From Trebonia sp963767685 (GTDB taxonomy: Bacteria > Actinomycetota > Actinomycetes > Streptosporangiales > Streptosporangiaceae): a stretch of 64,000 nt of DNA. The notes beneath the pieces are model-generated. The model was not told the origin of the DNA. It did not search any database and saw only the letters and a list, made by a program, of their open reading frames with translations. Position numbers and translations under genes: made by a program. This document shows, one piece after another, positions 35,888 through 43,766 of the stretch (position 1 is the first letter of the stretch; each line of letters opens with the position of its first letter). The stretch is taken from contig CAVYEZ010000005.1 of assembly GCA_963767685.1 (NCBI GenBank), forward strand, positions 1,488,001 through 1,552,000. Direction: 5' to 3'.

Positions 35888-37639
35888 TTACGAGGCTGGG
35901 CGGAGGATCGTCTGCAAAACGTTCCGCAGGCTTCCCGCCGCATCGGTCGACGCGTCCGCTGACCGCCATGCGATGTGCCGGTCAGGGCGTACCAGGAGGC
36001 AGCCGCGGTCGGTTACTTCCCGGGCCACGAGCCATTGTCCTTCGACATCGGAGTATTCGAGCCCGTGCCCGACGGCACGGGTGACGATGCTGATCCCGAA
36101 TTCTTCGGCGGCCTGCTTCGCGGCGTCACGCCAGCTTTCCCCGTCGACGCCGGTGATCAGCGCCCAGGAGTCGGCGGGCACCAGGTCCAGGCTGCTGACC
36201 GGCGTGCCGTCGTGCTCGACCCACACGTGCGGCAGGTATGCACCGGGGTGAGTGGTGGGCTGGTAGAACAATTGCGGGTCGGCCTGGTCCGCGGGCCAGG
36301 GGGTGCCGTCGCCGACAACCGCTCCCGTCTGGTAGCGCTGGCCGAGTTCGACGCCGTGGCAGTGCACTCCGTAGTCGAACAGTTCCAGTTCCCGGTGCAG
36401 CTGCTGGCGCCGGGCCTCGCCCTCGGGCGTCGGCGACGACAGGACATCCAGGGCTTCCCAGCCTGCTTGCTCGCTTTGGCCGACCTCGACCCCGATCGCG
36501 CCGAGGACCGCGATGGCGTTGCCGATCGACTCGACGGCCCGGTCGATGACCTGCCGCCCTACCGGCTGGCGCTCCGCGCTGTAGCTGTCCAGTAGCGCCT
36601 CGTCAGCCCGGCCCTGGATAACCGCAGCGAGTTTCCAGGCGAGGTTGTAGGAGTCCTGGATGGAGGTGTTGGATCCCAGGCCGTTCGCCGGCGGGTGCCG
36701 GTGGGCAGCGTCACCAGTGAGCAGGGCCCTGCCCACCCGGTAGTTCCGCGCGACGACGTGGTTGATCTCCCACTTGTTCATTCCCTTGATCTTCACCGGA
36801 ACCGAGTCGTCGCCGATCGCGAGCCGGACCCGGGCCATGACCCCCTCCTCAGAGGTGTCCAGGTCGTCGGTCGCGGGATCGTAGCTCAGCTGGAGCACCC
36901 ACTCATCCCACTCGCGCACCAGCAAGAAAGTGCCTGATCCGAACAAGTACACCCGACCAGGAGAGACCGTCCAGTACAGGATGCCCGGCCGGCTCGCCAC
37001 GAACCGGCTCAGGTCTGCCTCGATCCATGCGTTCAGCGCAAAGCCGAGCCCGGTCTCCCCGTCGAGCTCAAAGCCGAGCTGCTCCGCGACGGTTGACCTT
37101 CCGCCGTCCGCGCCAACGACGTAACGGGCCCTGATCTGGTGCACGTCGCCGGTGGGCCGGTACCTGACAGATGCCGACACTCCCGAGGAGTCCTGGGAGA
37201 TTTCGATAAGTTCGTTGAGGAACCGTACGTCCGCGCCGAGTTCCACCGCCCGGCGGTGGAGGATCGGCTCAAGGAGGTGCTGCCCGATGTTGACCATCTT
37301 GCTGGGGCTGGCGGCCTCGTAATCCCCCTTCCGGTGGATGCCAGTACCCCATGAGCGCTTGCGCGCCAGCTCACGGCCCGCCAGCGTCGTGGTCCACACC
37401 GTAGAGGGCACCGTGTCCATCGACTGGCCGCTCTGGTAGAGCAGCGATTCGGTGCCCAGGTCGCGCATCACCTCTAGCGTGCGCTGGTTGGTGATATGCG
37501 CGCGCGGGGTGTTGGCGGTGCCGGGATACTTACTGATTGTAATCGTGGAAACGCCCTGGCGAGCCAGCAGTGCAGCCGCAGTCAGCCCGGCCACTCCAGC
37601 GCCAACGATCAGCACATCAGTCTCGGTCACCTTGCTCAT
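35888..37639 (-). CDS. FAD-dependent phenol hydroxylase-like monooxygenase
   Basis: The 583-residue flavoprotein has the dinucleotide fold DVLIVGAGVAGLTAAALL, the GADGGRSTVAEQLG motif and LLTGDAAHRHPPANGLGSN, then QDSYNLAWKLA. It has a C-terminal thioredoxin-like domain, as in TfdB/PheA/MhpA-type hydroxylases. It would hydroxylate a phenolic ring using NAD(P)H and oxygen. ATG 37639 follows AGGAGGG. Operator site 7 lies about 115 bp upstream. Confidence 0.88.
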   Translation of the reverse strand: MSKVTETDVLIVGAGVAGLTAAALLARQGVSTITISKYPGTANTPRAHITNQRTLEVMRDLGTESLLYQSGQSMDTVPSTVWTTTLAGRELARKRSWGTGIHRKGDYEAASPSKMVNIGQHLLEPILHRRAVELGADVRFLNELIEISQDSSGVSASVRYRPTGDVHQIRARYVVGADGGRSTVAEQLGFELDGETGLGFALNAWIEADLSRFVASRPGILYWTVSPGRVYLFGSGTFLLVREWDEWVLQLSYDPATDDLDTSEEGVMARVRLAIGDDSVPVKIKGMNKWEINHVVARNYRVGRALLTGDAAHRHPPANGLGSNTSIQDSYNLAWKLAAVIQGRADEALLDSYSAERQPVGRQVIDRAVESIGNAIAVLGAIGVEVGQSEQAGWEALDVLSSPTPEGEARRQQLHRELELFDYGVHCHGVELGQRYQTGAVVGDGTPWPADQADPQLFYQPTTHPGAYLPHVWVEHDGTPVSSLDLVPADSWALITGVDGESWRDAAKQAAEEFGISIVTRAVGHGLEYSDVEGQWLVAREVTDRGCLLVRPDRHIAWRSADASTDAAGSLRNVLQTILRPAS

Positions 37640-37753
37640 CGCTGAGAGTCCCTCCTGGCAACGTCGTCGTCGATCACGCCGGACCAGCCCGGTTCGAGCC
37701 GCGTGCCCCGCGAGCACGAAGGTAGCAGCGATCCGCAGAGGCGCCAATAGCTA

Positions 37754-37771
37754 TTGACAAACTTTTTCCAC
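37754..37771 (+). promoter_or_regulatory. Shared operator, site 7 (half-site)
   Basis: TTGACAAACTTTTTCCAC keeps the invariant left half, but the right half is poor and the downstream block is missing. It lies upstream of the minus-strand FAD monooxygenase, 132 bp before site 8, so the two may bind regulators together. Confidence 0.5.
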
Positions 37772-37902
37772 GGGCATGGCTCCTCACCAGGCGTGTCGGC
37801 TGCTCGGCCGGTTGGGCTGGGTCCCGCCGGTCGCTTCCCGGGGAGCTTGCCGTGGCCGGTGAGGGCGGCGGCAGCAGCGGCCAACGAGCTTGCCAACCCC
37901 TA

Positions 37903-37943
37903 TTGACAAACTTTTGTCCATAGGCGAAGGTTAATGTCTCAGG
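37903..37943 (+). promoter_or_regulatory. Shared bipartite operator, site 8
   Basis: TTGACAAACTTTTGTCCA (37903-37920) is followed after 6 bp by AAGGTTAATGTCTCAGG (37927-37943), a weaker form of the second block. It precedes the Rieske/reductase remnant and the luciferase-like gene. Confidence 0.6.
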
Positions 37944-38032
37944 TCGAGCTATGTGACCTCACCGGGTTGACCGAGCGAGACCACGTGACAGGAGCGGGGA
38001 CCCTCAGCCCTTCCGGGCTCAAAGGAGAGCAC

Positions 38033-38385
38033 ATGACCGTCACGTCGCCCGGTCTGGACACTGGTACCGGCTACGGCCTGCCCGCGCGCCCTCGCATGAT
38101 GCCAGGCTGACCGAGGTGCGCCCCCGCCGCAAGCGGTACCGGATCGCGGTCCTGCGCGAGGAGAACTCGCGGGGCGGGTCACTGACGATGCACCGGCTCG
38201 CGGCCGGCGATCACCTGCCGATCTCGGCACCGCGCAACAACTTCCGCCTGGCGCCGGCGCGCAGGCACCTGCTGTTCGCCGCCGGGATCGGCGTCACCCC
38301 GCTGCTGGCGATGGCCCAGCAACTCGACGTGTTCACCACCTGCTGCTCGCGCGCCCTGGGCCCAGCATCGAGTTCGAAAACCGGG
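38033..38385 (+). pseudogene. Rieske-reductase chimeric remnant
   Basis: ATG 38033 with GGAGAG begins like Rieske copy 3 (TVTSPGLDTGTGYG). It then shifts frame and ends near 38118. From 38126 the sequence encodes an inner piece of the reductase (RKRYRIAVLREENSRGGS, APRNNFRLAPARRHLLFAAG, TPLLAMAQQLDV). This jumps straight to the reductase end, TCCSRALGP. So most of the oxygenase and about 175 residues of the reductase have been deleted. It shows that an oxygenase-reductase pair once stood here. Confidence 0.8.
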
Positions 38386-38426
38386 CGACGGCTCGGCGTA
38401 ACAGCCAACCAAGAAAGGAACCATCG

Positions 38427-39440
38427 ATGATCACGCCTTGGCTTTTCGAGTTCTTCCACGCACTGCACGACCCGGTCGCGCGCGAGGACCCCGCCACGGT
38501 GCAGGAGCACTTCCGGTGGTACACCGACCTGTGGGTCGACGACGAGGCGCTCGGCTATGAGGGCATCTTCTTCAGCGAGCACCACTTCGGGCCGGGCTAC
38601 AGCCCCTCACCGAACCTGGTGATCTCCCACCTCGCCGCCCGCACCAGCACCCTGCGCCTCGGCGTGCTCGGCTCGGTCTCCGCCTACGCCACCCCGTGGC
38701 GGGTGGCCGAGGAATTCGCCATGCTCGACCACCTCACCGGGGGGCGGCTGGAGATGGGACTGGTCAGCGGCATCCCGCCCGAGCTCGCCGTCGTCGGCAT
38801 CAGCAAGGAGCACGGCGCCGAGGTGCACGCCGAAACACTGGAGGTGCTGCTGGCCGCCATCAGTAAGCCAGTCATCTCGCACCAGGGCGCGCACTTCTCC
38901 TTCGAAGACGTCCGCATCACCCCAGGCTTCCTGCAGCCCGCGCCAGCGGTCTGGACCGCCTCGACGGGCGAAGCCTCGGCCCGCCGCGCCGGCGCCCTCG
39001 GACTGAAGATGTGCAGCGGCTTCGGCAACGTCGAGAAGCTGGTGCCGGTATACGAGGGCTACCAGGAAGCCGCCCGCGCAGCCGGCATGCCTACCGGTCC
39101 CGGTCAGGTCGGCATCCGCCGCCAGATCCAGCTGGTCGAGGACGAAGCGGACCGCGAGCAGGCCGCGCAGGATGGCGAGGCGGGCGTCCAGGAACTGATG
39201 CGCGCCAGCTTCGAGGCGATGAAGATCCCCGACGCCCCGAAGATCAACGTCGACCCCGACGAGCTCATCTACGGCACGCCCAGCCAGGTGGCCGACGAGA
39301 TCATCCGCCAGTGCCAGGCCCTCGGCGTGGGCAACTTCGTGGCCGTCTTCAACATCTTCGAGCACGCACAGCTGCGCAAGTCCCATGAGCTGTACGCCCG
39401 CGAGGTCATCCCGCGGCTGCGCGCCGCCGAGGTCAGCTGA
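38427..39440 (+). CDS. Luciferase-like (LLM) flavin oxidoreductase
   Basis: The 337-residue bacterial luciferase-family TIM barrel has GYEGIFFSEHHFGPGYSPSP, LRLGVLGSVSAYATPWRVAE, LDHLTGGRLEMGLVSG and LKMCSGFGNVEKL. Members are FMNH2- or F420-dependent monooxygenases; the flavin reductase at 25140 could be a partner. ATG 38427 follows GAAAGGA. It sits downstream of operator site 8 and the chimeric remnant and upstream of SDR copy 2. Confidence 0.88.
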   Translation: MITPWLFEFFHALHDPVAREDPATVQEHFRWYTDLWVDDEALGYEGIFFSEHHFGPGYSPSPNLVISHLAARTSTLRLGVLGSVSAYATPWRVAEEFAMLDHLTGGRLEMGLVSGIPPELAVVGISKEHGAEVHAETLEVLLAAISKPVISHQGAHFSFEDVRITPGFLQPAPAVWTASTGEASARRAGALGLKMCSGFGNVEKLVPVYEGYQEAARAAGMPTGPGQVGIRRQIQLVEDEADREQAAQDGEAGVQELMRASFEAMKIPDAPKINVDPDELIYGTPSQVADEIIRQCQALGVGNFVAVFNIFEHAQLRKSHELYAREVIPRLRAAEVS

Positions 39441-39548
39441 CCCGGCGACAGCGGTCAGAGGATAACCCAGATTGAGCACGTGCGCCGGCCTGCCGGGCCG
39501 CCTGGCCCGGCAGGCATGAACAAGATTGGATGTGCGAGACAATTGGGA

Positions 39549-40517
39549 ATGCTGGACGGGAAGGTCGCGATTGTTACGGGCGGCGGACGTGGCATCGGCC
39601 GGGCGCACGCCCTGGCGCTGGCCGCGGAGGGCGCGGCCGTGCTCGTCAACGACCTCGGCAGTGAGTTCACCGGCGACGGCGACCAGGACAGCGGCCCGGC
39701 TCAGGAGGTCGCGGAGGCGATCATCGCCGCCGGCGGCCGCGCGGCGGCCGACGCCACCGACATCTCCGACTGGGACGGCGTCGGCGGCGTGGTGGAGGCG
39801 GCGCTGCAGGCGTTCGGGCGGCTCGACATCGTCGTCAACAACGCCGGCGTGTCGCGCTTCGCTACCATCGACAAGGTCTCCAGGCGCGACTGGGAGCGGA
39901 CCATCGCGATCAACCTCACCGGCACCGCGGCCCTGTGCCACTGGGCGGGCGCCCACTGGCGCGAGCAGGGGCCGGAGGCGGGCCGCCGCATCGTCAACAC
40001 GTCGTCCAGCGTCGGGCTCACCCCGCTGCCAGGCAACCCGATGTACGTCGCCGCGAAATCCGGCATCGCCGGCCTGACCATCGCCGCCGCGGTGGAGCTC
40101 GCCGACCTCGGCGTCCGCGTCAACGCGGTGGCGCCGGTCGCCAGGACGCGCATCAGCGAGTTCGTGGCCGTCGAGCTCATGAAGTCTGATTTCATGAAGC
40201 CGGTCGAGCAGGGCTTTGACCCCATGGACCCGGCCAACGTGGCCAACGTGGTCACGTTCCTCGCGTCGCCGCTGTGCCGGTTCACCGGCCGGGTCTTCGG
40301 CGTCGCCGGGGACAACGTGACGGTGTACGACGGCTGGACGATCAGCACCCACGTCGACAACGGCCGCCAGGGCTGGACGCCGGAGGCGCTGCGGGACGCC
40401 CTCGCGGACGTTCCGGCGCAGCAGCAGGTGACCGAGCAGATCCCGGACGGCGAGGTGCAGTCGCTGGTGCCGTCCCAGGAAGCGCTAGCGGCGCTAGCCG
40501 CCGTCGAGAAGGAGTAG
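39549..40517 (+). CDS. SDR oxidoreductase (copy 2)
   Basis: The 322-residue close paralogue of the SDR at 30639-31613 has KVAIVTGGGRGIGRAHALAL, VVNNAGVSRFATI and the active-site YVAAKSG after NTSSSVG. It keeps the same C-terminal extension ending VPSQEALAALAAVEKE. ATG 39549 gives MLDGKV, which aligns with copy 1. It follows the luciferase-like gene, and a strong terminator lies after it. Confidence 0.88.
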   Translation: MLDGKVAIVTGGGRGIGRAHALALAAEGAAVLVNDLGSEFTGDGDQDSGPAQEVAEAIIAAGGRAAADATDISDWDGVGGVVEAALQAFGRLDIVVNNAGVSRFATIDKVSRRDWERTIAINLTGTAALCHWAGAHWREQGPEAGRRIVNTSSSVGLTPLPGNPMYVAAKSGIAGLTIAAAVELADLGVRVNAVAPVARTRISEFVAVELMKSDFMKPVEQGFDPMDPANVANVVTFLASPLCRFTGRVFGVAGDNVTVYDGWTISTHVDNGRQGWTPEALRDALADVPAQQQVTEQIPDGEVQSLVPSQEALAALAAVEKE

Positions 40518-40560
40518 CTAACCTAACCGTTGGCCAGGCTGGCGTATTCACATTCCGCGC

Positions 40561-40601
40561 CGGTGACGAGTCCGCCGACATCGTCGGCGGACTCGTCACC
40601 G
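40561..40601. terminator. Strong bidirectional hairpin
   Basis: CGGTGACGAGTCCGCCGAC (40561-40579) pairs perfectly with GTCGGCGGACTCGTCACCG (40583-40601) around a 3-nt loop, a 19-bp stem between convergent genes. There is no U-tract, as is common in actinobacteria. Confidence 0.75.
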
Positions 40602-40648
40602 CTTCGACGCGAACCGAAGGACGCCACGGAACACCTGGACGGGCCTGA

Positions 40649-42760
40649 TCAGGGCGCGGAGGAGGCGAGCACCGCCGCGCACTCGCACAGACGTGCCAGT
40701 GCTCGCCTGGCGGCGGGCAGGTCGCCGAACACGTGCATGTCGTGCGGTGCGTCGTCGAACAGTTCCAGGACCACCCCTACCCCCTGCTCCCCCGCGCGGG
40801 CCGCAAGCCGCTCCGCGTCGGCGCGGTGCGGCTCCCCGGAACCGGCGTGGATCACCATGGGCGGCAAGCCGGTCAGGTCGGCCTGCAGCGGGGCGACCCG
40901 CGGGTCGTCCACCGCGACCGTCCCCTGCAGGTAAGACGCCGCGCGCAGGATACGGTCCTCGTTGTCGCCGCTCAGGTCAAGCCGGACGACGCCCCCGGCT
41001 TCGACGCGGCCGGCCGGCTTGAGGTCCAGCCACGGGGAGACGAGGTAGAGCAGGCCGGGCAGCGCCAGCCCCTCGTCCCGTGCAGCCTGCGCGACGCCGA
41101 GCGCCAGGTGCGCCCCCGCCTCGACGCCGCACAGGACAATCCGCGCGGACGGCCGCTCCCGGACGAGGGCGCGGTAGGCCCGGTACGCGTCGGCGGCCGC
41201 CGCCGGGTAGCCGTGCTCGGGTGCCAGCCGGTAATCGGCGATCACCGCCGTGGCCTGCAGCGCCCCGGCGAGGCGGGCCGCGCTCGCGGCGGACGAGCGG
41301 GCCGACCCGGCGACGAACCCGCCACCGTGCAGGAAGAGCACGACGGCAGCGGATCCGGCGCCGGCCGGCGCGGCGACCTCCAGCGCCCGCGTCCCGTCGA
41401 GGTCCAGGCTCACAGTAGGCGGCGGCGTCTCAAGCGAGAGGAGGAAACGCTCGTGTCCGGCCCGCTCTCCGAGCCAGCCCGCGGCCCGTTCGTCGGCGGT
41501 GAGCGCAGGCCGGAGGCCGGCGTCGGGCCGCCGCGCGCCCGGCTCAGGCGCGAGCGGCTCAGGCGCGAGCGGCCGGGTCGCGGCGGCGGCCGCGTCGTGA
41601 CTCCACAGCCAGCTCCACGGCACCTGCCCAAGCGGGTCGAGATCCTGCAGCCCGCGGAACCGGTTGTCCCGTGCCCGCGCGAGTCCCGCGTCGCCGAACG
41701 CCATCATCTGGGCGTTCGCCCGGGAGATGGCGATCACTCGTGCCGTCCGTTCGCGCCGCCGGGCGGTGTAGTCGGCCAGGGCCGATTCGATGTCCCCCGG
41801 CCCGTGCGCGCCGATGCGGGCGGCGAGCACCACCGCGTCCTCAAGGGCCTGCGCGGCGCCCTGGCCGGCCGTCGGCAATGCCGGGTGCGCCGCGTCCCCG
41901 AGCAGCACCACCCGGCCTTCGTGCCATAGCTCAAGCGGGTCCCGGAAGTACAACCCGGTCAAGAAGGCCTCGTCCACCGAGTCGATGATGGCCTGCAGCG
42001 GCGCGCAGACGCCCGCGAAGGACCGTCGCAGGTCGGCGACGTCGGCCGACTTCGTCCACGACTCCCGGGTGACCTCGGAGACGGGCACGAAGCCGACGAA
42101 GTTGTAGAGCTCGCCGCGTCGGAGCGGATAGGCCACGACCGAGCGTCCCGGTCCCACCCAGGCCGACACCTCACCAAGATCGCGCCCCAGGTCCGCGATC
42201 CGCTCCATCGGGAGGATCGCGCGCCAGGCCACCACGTTCGAGAAGCGCGCCTCGTCGCCCGCCGCGACGAGCTCGCGGACGGTCGAACGGAGCCCGTCGG
42301 CACCCACCAGGAGATCACCGTGGGCCTCCTCGCCATGGTCGAGGACCGCTGTCACGCCATCGGCGTCCTGCCGCACGCTGGCCACGGTCGCCCCGGTGCG
42401 CACCGTTCCGGGCTGAAGCGCTGATACCAGGGCGGCAAGCAGGTCGGCCCGGTGCACCTGGTAGGCAGGCGCCCCGTAAAGCCGGGCGGCGGCGGGCCCC
42501 AGCCTGGTCCGGAAGAGCGGCCGGTCGTCGTCGACGGAGCGGTAGACCTGGGCGCTCGTCGCCCCGGACCGGCGTTCAACCGGCTGGGCGCACCCCAGGT
42601 GGCGCAGGGCGGCCATGCCGTTCGCCATGACCCAAAGCCCGGCGCCCACCTCGGACAGTTCCGAGGCCTTCTCCAGGACCGTTACCTCGGTCCCCTGTCG
42701 TTGCAAGGCCAGGGCTGCCGCCGCGCCGGCGATGCCGCAGCCCACGATGATTGCTTTCAC
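40649..42760 (-). CDS. FAD monooxygenase fused to degenerate alpha/beta-hydrolase
   Basis: One 703-residue frame joins two enzymes. Residues 1-390 are a salicylate-hydroxylase-type monooxygenase (KAIIVGCGIAGAAAALAL, LLVGADGLRSTVREL, VVLLGDAAHPALPTAGQGAA). After a linker, residues about 480-700 are a hormone-sensitive-lipase-type hydrolase with VVLFLHGGGFVAGS and DYRLAPEHGYP. The nucleophile motif, normally GDSAGG, reads LCGVEAGAHLALG, so the Ser is Glu. The domain therefore looks catalytically dead or repurposed. GTG 42760 lies 19 bp from operator site 9 and has no ribosome site, suggesting an almost leaderless transcript. Confidence 0.85.
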   Translation of the reverse strand: MKAIIVGCGIAGAAAALALQRQGTEVTVLEKASELSEVGAGLWVMANGMAALRHLGCAQPVERRSGATSAQVYRSVDDDRPLFRTRLGPAAARLYGAPAYQVHRADLLAALVSALQPGTVRTGATVASVRQDADGVTAVLDHGEEAHGDLLVGADGLRSTVRELVAAGDEARFSNVVAWRAILPMERIADLGRDLGEVSAWVGPGRSVVAYPLRRGELYNFVGFVPVSEVTRESWTKSADVADLRRSFAGVCAPLQAIIDSVDEAFLTGLYFRDPLELWHEGRVVLLGDAAHPALPTAGQGAAQALEDAVVLAARIGAHGPGDIESALADYTARRRERTARVIAISRANAQMMAFGDAGLARARDNRFRGLQDLDPLGQVPWSWLWSHDAAAAATRPLAPEPLAPEPGARRPDAGLRPALTADERAAGWLGERAGHERFLLSLETPPPTVSLDLDGTRALEVAAPAGAGSAAVVLFLHGGGFVAGSARSSAASAARLAGALQATAVIADYRLAPEHGYPAAAADAYRAYRALVRERPSARIVLCGVEAGAHLALGVAQAARDEGLALPGLLYLVSPWLDLKPAGRVEAGGVVRLDLSGDNEDRILRAASYLQGTVAVDDPRVAPLQADLTGLPPMVIHAGSGEPHRADAERLAARAGEQGVGVVLELFDDAPHDMHVFGDLPAARRALARLCECAAVLASSAP

Positions 42761-42796
42761 ACAGCAAAGGCCAGCATACTGAAAAAAGCTTGTCAA
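42756..42796 (-). promoter_or_regulatory. Shared bipartite operator, site 9
   Basis: On the minus strand TTGACAAGCTTTTTTCAG (42779-42796) is followed by a weak second block with TTGCTGT. A TATGCT box lies at 42773-42778. It is very close to GTG 42760 of the fusion monooxygenase. Confidence 0.58.
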
Positions 42797-42953
42797 TTAG
42801 GTCGGTCAACAGACGGGCGCTTTCCTGGCGGGTCGCGGTCATCTCGCTGGGCTCATGGACGAGGTCGGGCGAATGGCATCACCGCAAGTCAAGGCTTACG
42901 ACTCGATGGGTGTTCGGAGCGCCCGACCGCGACTCGCACGCGGGACCTACCGC

Positions 42954-43757
42954 TTAGGAGGCGGGTCGGCGTTCGCGGCGCAGCGCAGACAGCAGCGGGA
43001 TCGCCGCGACCTTGGCCTCGGTCAGGTCGTCCCAGTGGATGGCCGCCGCCGGCCGGGGCGCGGGCCTGGCACGGCAGTCGATGACCCGTTCGGGGGTGAC
43101 GATGTAGTCGAGCGGGATGTCGTGACTGGTCAGCGGGATCACGCCGGCCGGCCGGAGCTGGATTTCGTGCACCGTGGTCACCGTGACCGTATGCGGGCCG
43201 ATGAGGCCCGCCGCGCTGGCCAGGGCGAACTCAAGGTCGGCGAAGCCGCCGCCCTTGCCGAGCCGCCTCCCGTCCTCGCCGGCCGCGACGCAGCCCATCA
43301 CGACCAGGTCAACCGGGGTCAACTCGTCCAGTGTCACCCGTCGCGCGGACCGCGTGGCGCCGCTGATGGACGCGGCCTTGCGCGGCGACTGGTCGAGGTG
43401 GTCGGGATCCAGGGCGAAGAACGGCTCGGCCTCGGCCAGCCGCGGGACGGCCATGTAGACGGTCTTGCCGTCCTCGAGCGCGCGCTGCCGTACCGGCAGC
43501 TGAGCCGAGTCGGGATTGGCCTTCAAGGTCTGCGCGGCCTGCCAGGCAGGCAGTCCGCGCAGCCGCTCGGCGGCCTTCTCGGCACCGGTGAAGTTCGGGA
43601 TGCGGCCGGGCGCGCCGGGGAACCTGGCCACCTTCGCCGCCCGCATGGCCGACCAGACCTCCTCGCGCAGCGAGGCCTTGGCCGCGAGGACGTCGGCCGG
43701 GCCGCCTGCGTCCCGGTCATGCCGGGGAGCCGAACGAACCATCCCCCCATATTGCAC
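42954..43757 (-). CDS. 5-formyl-THF cyclo-ligase-like protein
   Basis: The 267-residue protein has the 5-formyltetrahydrofolate cyclo-ligase signatures VDLVVMGCVAAGEDGRRLGK, then GGGFADLEFALA, and TVHEIQLRPAGVIPLTSHD. It is longer than single-domain ligases (about 190) and may belong to the MTHFSD-like group. GTG 43757 is 9 bp from the stop of the monooxygenase gene, so they are likely co-transcribed; ATG 43742 is an alternative. Confidence 0.83.
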   Translation of the reverse strand: MQYGGMVRSAPRHDRDAGGPADVLAAKASLREEVWSAMRAAKVARFPGAPGRIPNFTGAEKAAERLRGLPAWQAAQTLKANPDSAQLPVRQRALEDGKTVYMAVPRLAEAEPFFALDPDHLDQSPRKAASISGATRSARRVTLDELTPVDLVVMGCVAAGEDGRRLGKGGGFADLEFALASAAGLIGPHTVTVTTVHEIQLRPAGVIPLTSHDIPLDYIVTPERVIDCRARPAPRPAAAIHWDDLTEAKVAAIPLLSALRRERRPAS

Positions 43758-43766
43758 CCGCCGGCC

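Noticed and set aside
2632..42796. TTGACA of the shared sites read simply as ordinary -35 boxes
   Set aside because: Most sites have no TANNNT at 17 +/- 1 bp, and the right half of the palindrome is conserved at several sites, so a plain housekeeping promoter does not explain them.
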